Assembly (NCBI GenBank): GCA_947579665.1 | Contig: OX388348.1 | Coordinates: forward strand, 13,516,001-13,580,000 | DNA length: 64,000 bases | Source of the DNA: Sympetrum striolatum | Taxonomy: Eukaryota; Arthropoda; Insecta; Odonata; Libellulidae | Direction: 5' to 3' | Part shown: positions 47,735 through 58,404 of the stretch, one piece after another | How the letters are laid out: each line of letters begins with the position of its first letter | Numbering within the stretch: the stretch's first letter is position 1 | Position numbers and translations under genes: made by a program | The notes under the pieces: generated by a model | The model's database searches: none | What the model was told of the DNA's origin: nothing | What the model saw: only the letters and a program-made list of their open reading frames with translations

Positions 47735-48690
47735 CCGATATTTATTGGTGAGATATACAGCATCCCTCGAGATGCACTCTCGCAGCCTATAAATATGAGC
47801 TATTACGTTTGCAACCGTGGCGTCGATTTTTTTGCGATTAAACTGATGGGAAAACCGCGAAGAAAATGGGCTGGTTTTTTCCTCGCCAAGTTCAACGACA
47901 CTTGCATTTCGTTTTCCGATATTAACTTTAGCATCCACACACTTCGAATCGGCATAAATAACCTCCTCCTAGGCGATAAAAATGATTCTCGGGAAATATT
48001 CTCGTCTCCAAGGGAACTGATTGGGCGGGGAGCCATTAATTCGAGACTCCCACCGAGGAACGCATGCGAAAAAAGGGTTGAAGAGGTAGGGGGTAGATTT
48101 TTTTGCTCTAAGAAAATATGAAGGCATCGTAGGTGGTGGAAGAGTGTTCGCTGAAGATACCGCTGGAATAAAAGTCGGGGATCGTTGAGGATATCGCAGC
48201 AGAAAGGGGGGCCCCGTTTGATAGAGGGCGTGTTGACAAATGGCTCCCAGAAATCTTGGGATTCTTCCCTTCTCGCTACACTATTTCTCCAGCCGCCCGC
48301 CCACCCACGAAAACGGCCTTTACATCCTTCTGCCCCTAATCCCGTTGCGATGGAGGGACGTAACCCGGGGATACGGAGAATCGGAATAACACGGCGTTGG
48401 AACCGTTTTACAGAGAGTGTCACATCGCCGTGAAATCGATTCGAAACAATTTTCGAGGAGCATTGCGCTTTGTGCGATGTATGCTGCGTGTCAGTAGAAT
48501 GGTATCGAAGCCTCTCTCTCTCTCCTTGAACTGGATTTCGAACCAGACGGAGCCCTTTTTTGGTTTCTTTTCCTCGAGTAAAATCGGTCTCGTGAAGCGG
48601 TCGGTTCTCCACGTATATTTTCTGGTAGGTTATTCCAGTCAAAGTTTGGGTTGAAGAAAGCGGCGGATTCTATATATCCCATGAAAGTAA
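47735..48690. other. GC-richer block with a 279-residue minus-strand open frame
   Basis: The frame from 48642 down to 47803 (minus) is the longest open frame outside the LINE. It is Arg/Ser/Pro-rich with no recognisable domain. Overlapping frames on the plus strand (47795-48121, 48185-48433, 48397-48654) are also open, as expected where AT-rich stops are simply rare. I do not call a gene here, but it is the best place in the window to test for an unrecognised exon. Confidence 0.25.
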
Positions 48691-51265
48691 GTGGAAAGAG
48701 AGAGGTATTGGAACGTTGGATTACGGGTGCAATCGCTGTTTGGTTTGCTAAATGTAGGAGTATGTACTGTCGGAGTTAGAAAATTCGATTTCAAGTTCTT
48801 TTTCTTTCTTCTTCTCATTCTTTGGCTTCATATTTTTGCTAACAGAATATAGACGTATGGTGGAGAATATATACATTAGTTGTTCATATGCATGAATTAA
48901 TGTATAAATTACAATGTAATATCCTACATCATTATTATTAATATCATATATATTATATTATATTATATTATTAAATAATATATTGGATAATATTAGTAAA
49001 TTTTGTATTACGTATATGTCTTGACTACTGTCAGAGGGAGAGGTTTCCCTCCCTCCGTGGGCAAATGCCTGACAGGTATAGTGTTTACCCCTCAATTTAT
49101 ATTTATATTGACTATCTATATATTGCTTGACCATGTACGACTGTATGAATGTATGTTTGTATTATATGTAATGTCCAACCACTGCCACCAGATTGTTAAT
49201 CTACTTGTAGTGTAATTATAATAATCATTGTAACAATTTGTTTATCTATTGTATCTATGCTGCAGGAAGAGAAATAAGTGGAAAATTTTAATTCTCAGGA
49301 TATGTTCGTTGTCGGTTCAGTAATAGATTTCTTGAGGAAAGACGGAATTGTGAAAATATCAGACGGGGCCAGGAATCGAACCTGGAATATTTTATCCATT
49401 GCGATATTTCCTAGGTGCCTCTATGTACAATGATACCTTAGCTCTTTTCCTTTCAATAGATTTCCTCTTCACCATATAAGTATTGGAGCTAAATTATTCA
49501 AAAATCTTTCATTACTTGAACAATAGGCTTCAAAGCTGAGTGTGATTTTATGCTTGAATCTTTTCCTTTCTTTTAGCACAGAGAGTACACATAGATATAA
49601 CATTAAAAGGAGCACTTTGTGTTATGTTTGAAAACTAGGGCGAATAGTAATATTTTGGCCCTTAGGATTATGGAAATAAATTCCAATTTTTCAAGCAAGA
49701 GGGTTTTGTATTTGGCCAAGAAATACCAGCTTTTATGCTGTGTTTCTGTAGTATTCTACATACTTTTGCTGTTATACCTTAAGATGGGAAAAAGCAAGAT
49801 GTGGTACGTTTGTGAGATTTCCACGAACCGCCAAATATTTATGAGCAACTTTGCAGAAAATATTACTTTTACGGAGACTTTATAACTTTTATTTCCTAAA
49901 TTCCAAAGAATAAATTGAAATTTATAGAAATATGTTGCAATACAGAAGTAGACGGATATTAAATAACAGAAATTTTTAGTATTTCAAACTTCATCAAATG
50001 AAATAAATTAAAACTCTTTCATGTATTACGACATTGACACGACGACACGACACGACTTACGACGATATTGCGACAGAAAACGTCAAAGTTAGCATATCAA
50101 GATAGATATTTTTATCAATAAATGTTTCTCTTTATCGATACATATATTCATTTAGAAATGAGCAGGAGAGCACGTGAATAATTTTCATAACATATGAAAT
50201 TAACGTTGAAGATGAACTAAAGTAGGATTGATTTATAAATTTCAATCATCTTAAACCAATCATTACTTCAGAAAGAGACTAATCGTTATAGTACAAATAA
50301 TAATCAATAAACATTCAAAATTTTCAATCTGATATTGTAAATCCTAGATGATTAGACGTAGATTTCCTTCTTTTGTGATATCCGGATTCGTATCTATTGA
50401 TGTATAATTATAATAAAATTATAATTATTTTCATACCTTTCCCCCAGTTCTATTTTAATGACTTTTGTGAGTAAAGTATCATCCAATATGTTTTAAAGTT
50501 TGTTACGAGCAGCTTTATCTTCTTTTCCAAAAGAATTGGCATTTTTTGCGTCCCACCAAAAGATTTACAACTCCCACTAACATAAGACCCGCTTTGTCTA
50601 TTTTCCATAGCTTTAAGACTCCTAATTGCCATTTTGAAAATTTCCTCGTACTTCCAGCACGTTGTAATCTCAGCTTTGTCACTCCTAGTCACGATATCAA
50701 CGAAAACGGATTGATTCATCTACACGGGCCGAAAAGTAGCGATCACAGCAAAGTAAATTGCTCAGAATCTTTCAGCGAATGAAAAAACGTCCATCATCAA
50801 CAAGCTCATAATAGTTCGTGACAGCCATGTTGACCTATTTCACATCTTTCTTATGAAGTGTAAGGCTGTGACAAGTCCGTGACTCAGCAGTTTTCGGATC
50901 ATTCCCAGGTGCTCGGAAGTTGGAGATAATGTTACAAAAGAGAATGGCTTGGACGCATATGCTGCGTCCGCTGGTAGCTTTGGGCGCACTGCAGAGCTGG
51001 ATATTTTTATTGGATTCCATTTACTCCAGTAGCATAGGATGTATGAAGGAGAACTTAGTCCATATCAATCAAACTTCTATTTTTTTTCTGATTGCAACGA
51101 GTGATCAATTTTTAGCGAAAAAGACGTTTTGCACAATTTTAGAGGGATTCAGTACCAATATATGACTATTTTTGCATTGTTTTGGGATTTAATTTAAGAT
51201 TTATTTATTTTTAAACAATATGCTCGCAGTTAGTCGCAAGGACAGGTGATGACGTTAACTTATAA
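48691..51265. other. Unassigned AT-rich DNA
   Basis: Contains a TATTA-rich low-complexity stretch (48,920-48,990) and a tRNA-like 3' half (49,364-49,425, listed separately). No protein motif seen. Confidence 0.4.
49364..49425 (-). other. tRNA-like 3' half
   Basis: On the minus strand CCAGGTTCGATTCCTGG forms a perfect T-arm-like hairpin followed by CCCCGTCT. No A box is recognisable. Probably a SINE or tRNA remnant. Confidence 0.3.
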
Positions 51266-52142
51266 AAAAATCTGATGTGGCCAACACGACTTTCTCCGTA
51301 TTTATTGAAAACATAAGCCTATGCCGGTAATATATAAATAACTCAAAAACAATGAGTGTTACAGGAAAATGTTTCATACAAGCTTTGTAATAAAAAACAT
51401 TATCTACAACTTTGGTACATAATTGTATTTACCTAAATTGCATTCTGATAGATATATGTATGAAAAACTTCCTTTTCTGGGTAAACAACAACTTCCGGTT
51501 AACCATTATTGAAGAATAACTCCTAAACAATCAGTGTTACGAAAAAATGTTTCATACAAAAGTTGTAGTAAAAAACATTGTCTACAACTTTGGTACATAA
51601 TTGTATATACCTACATTGCATTTTGACAGAGATATGTATGAATAACTTCCATTTCTGGATTAACAACAACTTCCGGTTAACCATTATTGGGGAATAAATC
51701 CTAAACAATCAGTGTTACGAAAAAAGGTTTTTTACAAAAGTTGTAGTAAAGTACATTATCTACAACTTTTGTATGTAATTGTATATACCTATATTGCATT
51801 CTTACAGAGATATTTAAGAAACAAAAATTTGTTCCGGATAAACCGTAACTTCCGGTTAAGCGATATTCACCAAAAACTAATCAACTCTTGGCATTGTTAG
51901 GAAAATACTAAATATGAATTTTGAAAATGATCGGATAATTACTTTTTAAGATAGAGCGCACACAAACTTTTTAACCACAGACAGACAGACAGACAGACAG
52001 ACACACAGACAGACATGTTCGGGAAAATAGCTAAAACATGCTCTATGGGCCCCAAAACATCTATTTCCGTCGAAATCTGGAGGTCGAATTTTTTTGCGAA
52101 TACAATACTTTCTCTATACTACGTATAGGGAGAAAGTAAAAA
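51266..52142 (-). mobile_element. Non-autonomous element family E1, copy B (inverted, 877 bp)
   Basis: The reverse complement of copy A over its whole length: the GGCCACATCAGA-type 3' end at 51,266, tandem TTAACCGGAAG repeats, an expanded (CAGA)n microsatellite at 51,977-52,014 and the ACTTTCTCCCTATACG start at 52,142. Identity with copy A is high by eye, so the two insertions are probably not old. Confidence 0.78.
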
Positions 52143-52231
52143 TCAATTCAAACAATATTTCTATGAATTAATACAATATTGCAACTATAATAATTTTCAG
52201 TCTAAGCTGGGTTTACATAAGAATCTACAAG

Positions 52232-52919
52232 CAGTGCACACTACGGTGGATCGAAAAAGCGTTTTCTTCGAAATCCGAACAACGGCTAATGCTTAAAGTT
52301 TGTGTTTGGTGGTACTTATATAAAAAAATTCAGCTCAATCGGATTATGTCCTGAGCCTGCGAATTTTAGTCAAAAGTTTTATATTTTTTCATTTTTCCTG
52401 ATGGTTTCTCAACGTTTCCGAAGTGATTTAATGGCAAAGAAGTACATATATTGCTTGGTTGCTGCTTAATATCAAAGATTTAGTGCGTTTGAATCAAGGA
52501 AAATGGATTCTCAGTTCTCCAAAATTCGTTAAAATACGCAAAATATACAAAAATCTTACGGATGTTGGTTAGACAGTGGGGTGGGTCGTTTTATATTTTT
52601 TACTGATAGAATCATTATCTAATCCATTTTCCTGGATTAAAACGTACTAAATCTTTGATATCAAACAGCAAACAAGCAATATATGCATTTTTTTGCTGTT
52701 GAATCACTTCGGAAACGTTGAGAAACCATCAGGAAAAAAATGAAAACATGACATATTCACAAAAATTAAAAATTTTGACTAAAATTCGCAGCCACAGGAC
52801 ATAATCTGATCGAGTTGAATTTTTTTATACGTTACAAGGACCACCAACCACAAACTTTAAGCATTAGTCGGTGACGGATTTTGAAAAAAAGTTTTTTCGA
52901 TCCACCCTACTGCGCACAG
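52232..52919. mobile_element. Foldback element with ~270-bp inverted arms
   Basis: Both ends are inverted copies (CAGTGCACACTACGGTGG versus CTGTGCGCAGTAGGGTGG). Matching continues inward: ATCGAAAAA, GCTTAAAGTTTGTG, CCTGATGGTTTCTCAACG with TTTCCGAAGTG, and GGAAAATGGA. The arms leave a centre of only about 100 bp. If the outer 11 bases are host sequence, TA dinucleotides at 52242 and 52908 would fit a Tc1/mariner target duplication. If they belong to the element, no duplication is evident. No coding capacity, so it is non-autonomous. Confidence 0.8.
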
Positions 52920-55126
52920 TATCTATATTTAGCAATAATTTCAGGAATTCGTAAATGCTTTGGATATATATAAAAATATAGATTATACGATTGCAAACAA
53001 AATTGGGGACCTAATACATACGATAAAAAATACATAAATACAAAAAAATAATAGAGGTATAAAGATTCACTATCTTAGAATCCATCATGGAAAGTCGTGT
53101 TCCGCGGTGTGTAGCAATTCCTGTAATGAAACAAAACCGAAATCATAAAGTCGATGCTCCCAAAAAATTAATAGAAATAATAATTTAAGTATTCTAGATT
53201 GCTATTTATTACGATCTTCTATCATTTTTAAACTTTATATAAAATAACTTTGATTATTATAGATGTAATTGTTGAATTGAGAGAGTTGTTTCTCATTTCC
53301 CGAGTTAATTGGATGCAACAGAATTTTAAAGTTATGAATTTATACATGTTTGACAGGTTTCATATTCTCAAAAAACCAATCTTTCTTTTCTTCGGAAACT
53401 ATTCTCTTTATCGGAGGCGAGCGGTGTTTCAAATTGCATGTTCCTTGGCTTGACCATTTTCATGATCATTCCAGCAAGTAATATATTTGAACCAATAAAC
53501 TTCTCCACTTTTATGTGAATTAGAGCATAAATTATAGCTTAAAAATAGATGGTTACGTTACTCGGAAATATAGAGATAGAGAACAAATTCGTGCGTGTCG
53601 ATTTGATAAAGGAGCACTCTATTTCTCCTAAGAATTTCCGCTTTAGGTTCGTGCCAATATTGTTCCGCTATCACCTGGGATCCGTTTGTGATCAAATTTA
53701 CATGTAAAATAGTTCGTATCGATTCTATGCAAAGTTACATAATCATAATATCATTGTCACAGTCGTGGTATGATCTCTAACTGTAGTTTCTATTTCAAGG
53801 AATGAAAACAAAATAAGTATATTTTTTATCATAAAAAGCTCACTCTGTTTAGATTGATTCCCTTTTGATGGCTAATAACATACAGTAACTACAAGGATAA
53901 TTCTTTCGAAAAAAGTTGATTGTAATTTGCACTTCTCAGTAGTTAAGGCTTTAATAAAAGCTATTCCCTTTAATTTAGGAGGATTTCGAATATTTAAATT
54001 CTGTTATCTCAAAGGTTAATATTGAAATGGAGCCTTCTACATTTGCTCTAGCGAGGGAGTGTGGTGAAATATTTGGTGTAATGGGTGGCCGGGAGGATTT
54101 TCTTTCGACTGTTGTCATAGCCATCATATGTTTGGATTCAATTAAGTTTGCTTGTCATTTTACGGTCATGCATGATGTAGTTTGATGGATATTTTTTTGT
54201 TTAGAGGCACTCTTTTGGGCTTTTTAAAACTAGGTCGACGGAAAATGTTTGACATGAAATATATATTCAGTGGATTTTACGATGGTGGATCGGATATCGG
54301 TTTGCTTGAAGAGGAAGTGTATCTAATCCATTTTATGTAAATGGAAAGTGAAGGTTGAAGCGTGTTAGTGATGTATAGCAGCTTGATTGTCGTGTTAAAT
54401 TTTTGCGCTATATAAATTTGCGTTGGATGTGGATGGTTTTTGAAAGATTTTAAGCCTCAGACTTATTCAACGGTAAAATCAACCCATTTGTGCAAAGAAT
54501 AGGCTTAATTGTTAAAACCCATGAACCAGCTCAGTAGATGTTGAATTATAATTTGCTATTATAGCAAATAGCTCCCCTAAATTACTATTTTGGGTCGTGG
54601 AAATGACTCATATCAAGTAGGATAATAGATGTTCATTTTTGGAATGAATAACTAAGATTATTTAAACAAAAAACTCTCATCTTGGTGCAAATGTGGGTGA
54701 AAATAGAGGTTAGGATACTGTATTTTAAATTTTTTAACAAAAGCAATATTTTACTCAACAAAAATTTCGATGCGTATAAACGCAGGTTGTAGTATTTTCA
54801 AAATAGTCTCACGCAATGACTAGGAAAAATCCAAATACTATTTTTCAAACCCAATTACATAACGTGAGGGGCTAAATATCCTTAGATTTCTAAATTGAAA
54901 ATGATCGGCTGTAAACGTTACTTTAGTAAAATTTTCGAACTTGTTAAAAAACTTCTTGTTTAAATAATGAAATAACAAATCCGGTCTATTTAGAAAAGCA
55001 ATATTTTTTCTATATTTTGTCAAGTTCTAACTATGCTTAGTATGTCCCAGAAAAATGTAGTACTTCAATATAATGCGTTCAATATTTACTTAGTTTGCGG
55101 GAATTTGGGTTATATACCTTCAAATC
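52920..55126. other. Unassigned AT-rich DNA
   Basis: No motif or repeat recognised. Only short open frames. Confidence 0.4.
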
Positions 55127-55129
55127 CAG

Positions 55130-56044
55130 GGGGTCGATTTTGTAATTCAGAGCTATCACACGACAGTGACAGCTGTGATTTGTCACTACAAAGCTTCGAT
55201 CTCGACCGAAAACAGTTCTCATGTGATAACTGCGATTTCAGTGCAATTGTCACTATCGATCGACATGAGAGCTTTCGGTCGAGAGCCAGTCGAGAGTGTC
55301 AAGAGGGACGTTGCCATATTTCACTTGTCGCCGTAGTTCGCGCATGCGCAATTCCAATTTCGAATGAAAACAAGAAAGGCAAGAGGGCGTTCATTGAGGA
55401 TTTAAAAACCTTGGTACCAATTCAATAGCCCATTAAATCCTAAGTATTAATAGAATAAGTGTCTTAATATGCTGTAATTGAGAAATCAAATTATTTCCAT
55501 GCATTTTAAATATTATCCATGCTATGTTCTACTTTTGTATGTATTACAAATACATTTTTTCTGTGGAAAAGTACGAAGTGTTTTCATTCTGCAAATGGCT
55601 TTCCACGAAGTCATGCCTTCTTATATCGATTATATTGATAAATCTGTATCAAAGGCGCAAAATCAAGAAAAAACAATGTATTGGAATAGGGAGATACGAA
55701 ATTTCACACGTCTACATTCACTTCTTGTCATTGTCACTACGGCGAAAATTTTCGTTTATTTTGTCATAGTTTTCGTAATTTCGATTCAAAAGATGTATTT
55801 TGCTTCAATATTAAGATTCTTTAATTAATTCTACGTCCGTCTACCTCCACTTCTCACTTTTCACGCCAGTTCTCGCCTACTAAATAAAAATCGACAAATG
55901 TGTCGGAAGTTATCACCGAAGTTCTCACTCTACAGTGAGAGCAACGCTTACAAAATCGCAGAACTAGATTTCGGTCGACTAATTTCTAAAGATGGCCGAT
56001 TTCTCGACCGATAACTCCTGTCGACAAATTACAAAATCGACCCC
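55130..56044. mobile_element. 915-bp non-autonomous DNA transposon with 18-bp TIRs
   Basis: The ends are perfect inverted repeats (GGGGTCGATTTTGTAATT at 55130-55147 and its complement at 56027-56044). They are flanked by CAG on both sides (55127-55129, 56045-56047), a likely 3-bp target duplication. The subterminal regions are rich in CTCGACCGA/TCGGTCGA words. An internal 116-residue frame (55478-55828) is hydrophobic with no transposase motif. The superfamily cannot be set from this. PIF/Harbinger or Academ make 3-bp duplications. Confidence 0.78.
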
Positions 56045-56701
56045 CAGGTCCGAAATGAAATTGTAAGCAAGGTAGAAAGTCGCTTCTGGGTGCGTACTGG
56101 ATGGGTAGGGTCTAATGCTGTTATAGGCCAGAATTGCGTATGTCTTTTTAGAAAATTAAAATAACACAAAAAATCCAGCTTCTTGCAGAGATATACTAAA
56201 AGAATTAATAAGTTTAAAATAATTAAAAAGGGAAGTTAAAATTCGTAATGAAGACAAGCAAAATCAGATATTCAACCAGAAAACATTAATATAAGTAAGT
56301 ATAGTATAGTAAATATTATATATATTTTAAGTTTGTAAAGACAGTCTTGTTTAAAATCTAGATTTGTCTAATAAAATTTTAAGCTTAAAAAATCCTGCTA
56401 AATTTCTACAGGTTATAGTAAGAAAACTAAAATAATCGTTTTGTGTTTACTTTGGTATTTAGTTTATGCATAAGCACTAAAATACCAGTTCTTACATTAG
56501 TTCTGTCTAATTTTATTTCTCTGAGGTGCAATCTCAGCTCAAAGGCCTGTTGACACGTCACCCCATCTGACAAAGCTTTTAGGGAAGAATGAGGTTTACT
56601 AAGCAGGATGAGGAGTGAAGTAATTTTCCCTTTCTTTCCCCATATATAATTATACACATTAGGGAATTATTTGTCACATTTTGAAGAAACACACATATGT
56701 T

Positions 56702-57056
56702 ATTTATATACGCAGTGTAAATGATACTTAAAATGAGCTTAAAACAACTGAAATGAGTGTTCCAACGGAGAGATTTTTAATTATACACTAGCATGTAAAA
56801 ACATACAGCTAACTATATAATTCATTGAGCATTATCATAATTTGCGCATCGTTATTCAAAAAGATAATTAGGCTCGGCGTTTAAATATGCAGGGTTGACG
56901 ATACTTAAAATGATCTTAAACAACATAAATGAATGGTTTAAAGGAGAGAGATACAAATATATACACTGAAAGGTAAAACCAAACAGCTAACTATATAATT
57001 CATTGAGCATTATCATAATTTGCACATCCCCATTCAAAAAGGTTCTAATGTTCGGC
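56702..57056 (+). repeat. 177-bp tandem duplication
   Basis: Two head-to-tail units (56702-56878 and 56879-57056) share GATACTTAAAATGA, CTTAAA.CAAC, ACAGCTAACTATATAATTC, ATTGAGCATTATCATAATTTG and CATTCAAAAAG/TATTCAAAAAG. The offset is 177-178. No coding potential. Confidence 0.75.
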
Positions 57057-57420
57057 ACATTGTAAATATTACACGGGAATCGCCTTGTCCGCATTGATAT
57101 TCCAGCTGCATCAGAATTGCCCAGTAGTGCGTTTAGGGCGGCATTTGTCTGGCGCGCTGCCTCGATGCCTTTGTCGTGGGGCCCATTTGACTGCCGATCG
57201 GAGAACGCCCGGTGGTTCGTGGCAACCACAAACCAGACCGAACCCTGTTAGAAACGGTCGCCGTAGACCGAAGAAAGAGTGGGGCTTTCTCCACTGCTGA
57301 CTCTAATGACCTGAGCGTGCCGAGCGCGTTCAGACGGTTGCGGCTGCCTTCGAAACTTCCTCGAACTTCCGTTCCTAATCGGTTGAATGCATTAATGCAC
57401 CAAGAATGGGATAAATAGCA
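57057..57420. other. GC-rich block, possible remnant of a retroelement ORF
   Basis: A sharp rise in GC over about 360 bp. On the minus strand an 80-residue frame from 57229 reads DKGIEAARQTNAALNALLG, which looks more protein-like than chance frames elsewhere. I cannot assign it to a family. It may be a decayed LINE segment or a genuine exon. Confidence 0.25.
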
Positions 57421-58334
57421 GCGCGGAGTTTTTGTTATTAAAACATAATATAATAAAAGTTATTCTCGAGGGGCTCATAATATTATCAAAGTTTGTCTTG
57501 ATTTGAAGAAAGTAGGTTGAATAGTGATTTGAATAACCCTATTTTTCTTAATATACGCGTTGAAGCTTTGCGTACTTTTGTTGAAGTTATTTTTATTTGT
57601 TGAAGTTATTGTTGTTATTAAGCGATTAAGTTGTGTTAAAATTTGAAATTAAAAGCACTTGGTATTGCTACCATGTTTTAAAACTTAGCGGTGATCACAG
57701 TTTATTGATTTATGGAATTAATCATATATGAAATTTCGCAACGAAGTAATACTTTCCAAAATAAATTAATATGCTCGAGACTCGTTGATATTTTTTTTCC
57801 TTCTCAAGAATTTTTGTTTCTTATGGACTCTAGCAGATCGAATTACATCCTAAACACTCATCATAAACGTGGTTTCTCGAGTTGAAGTTTTACAACCGGC
57901 AAGGAATATCAGTAATGTGATTCCAGTGATCCTAAATAATGCATATTTTGAATGTGAATAATGCATACTGTATTGTTAATCTCAAAGGAGATTTTTAGCT
58001 TTGACAGCAGCTTTTCGGCCATGATAGAATTCCTTGGATGGAACTCTCTTAGTGATAGAAGACTTGAGTATCGACGGAAGCTTTTTGATACATTTATCAC
58101 TACCGATTCCGGGGAGGAAATAGCTGATTTTTATCCCAGTTATAAAATTTCGCGATCTTCGGGAGCAAACAAAAAATGAGCGATACAGGAAAGTAGTCAT
58201 CAGGACAGATAGTTACTTACTGTCGTTTTTCCTGCGAATCATTAGAGAAGCTAATAGCTCTTCATGTTAGATAGGGTTAGATAAATTAGACCCCCTGCGA
58301 CGCGCCACTGGCGGATTGTAGGCTTTAAATGTAA

Positions 58335-58404
58335 ATTTAAATGGGCACTTCTTTTTAATTTCGTGTAATATTTAAATGGGCACTTCTTTTTAATTTTGTG
58401 TAAT
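58335..58404 (+). repeat. 35-bp unit duplicated in tandem
   Basis: ATTTAAATGGGCACTTC and TTTTTAATTTCGTGTAAT form a 35-base unit present twice in a row (58335-58369, 58370-58404) with a single C/T difference. A recent slippage-type duplication. Confidence 0.9.

Noticed and set aside
47803..48642. 279-residue minus-strand ORF as a gene
   Set aside because: No domain, several overlapping frames open on the other strand, and GC-rich composition explains the lack of stops. Kept only as a finding to test.
49018..49075. CTGTCAG...CTGACAG inverted pair as a structured RNA
   Set aside because: Only a 7-bp outer stem with poor interior pairing.
55033..55428. 131-residue plus-strand ORF
   Set aside because: It crosses the left terminus of the TIR element at 55130, so it joins host and transposon sequence by chance.
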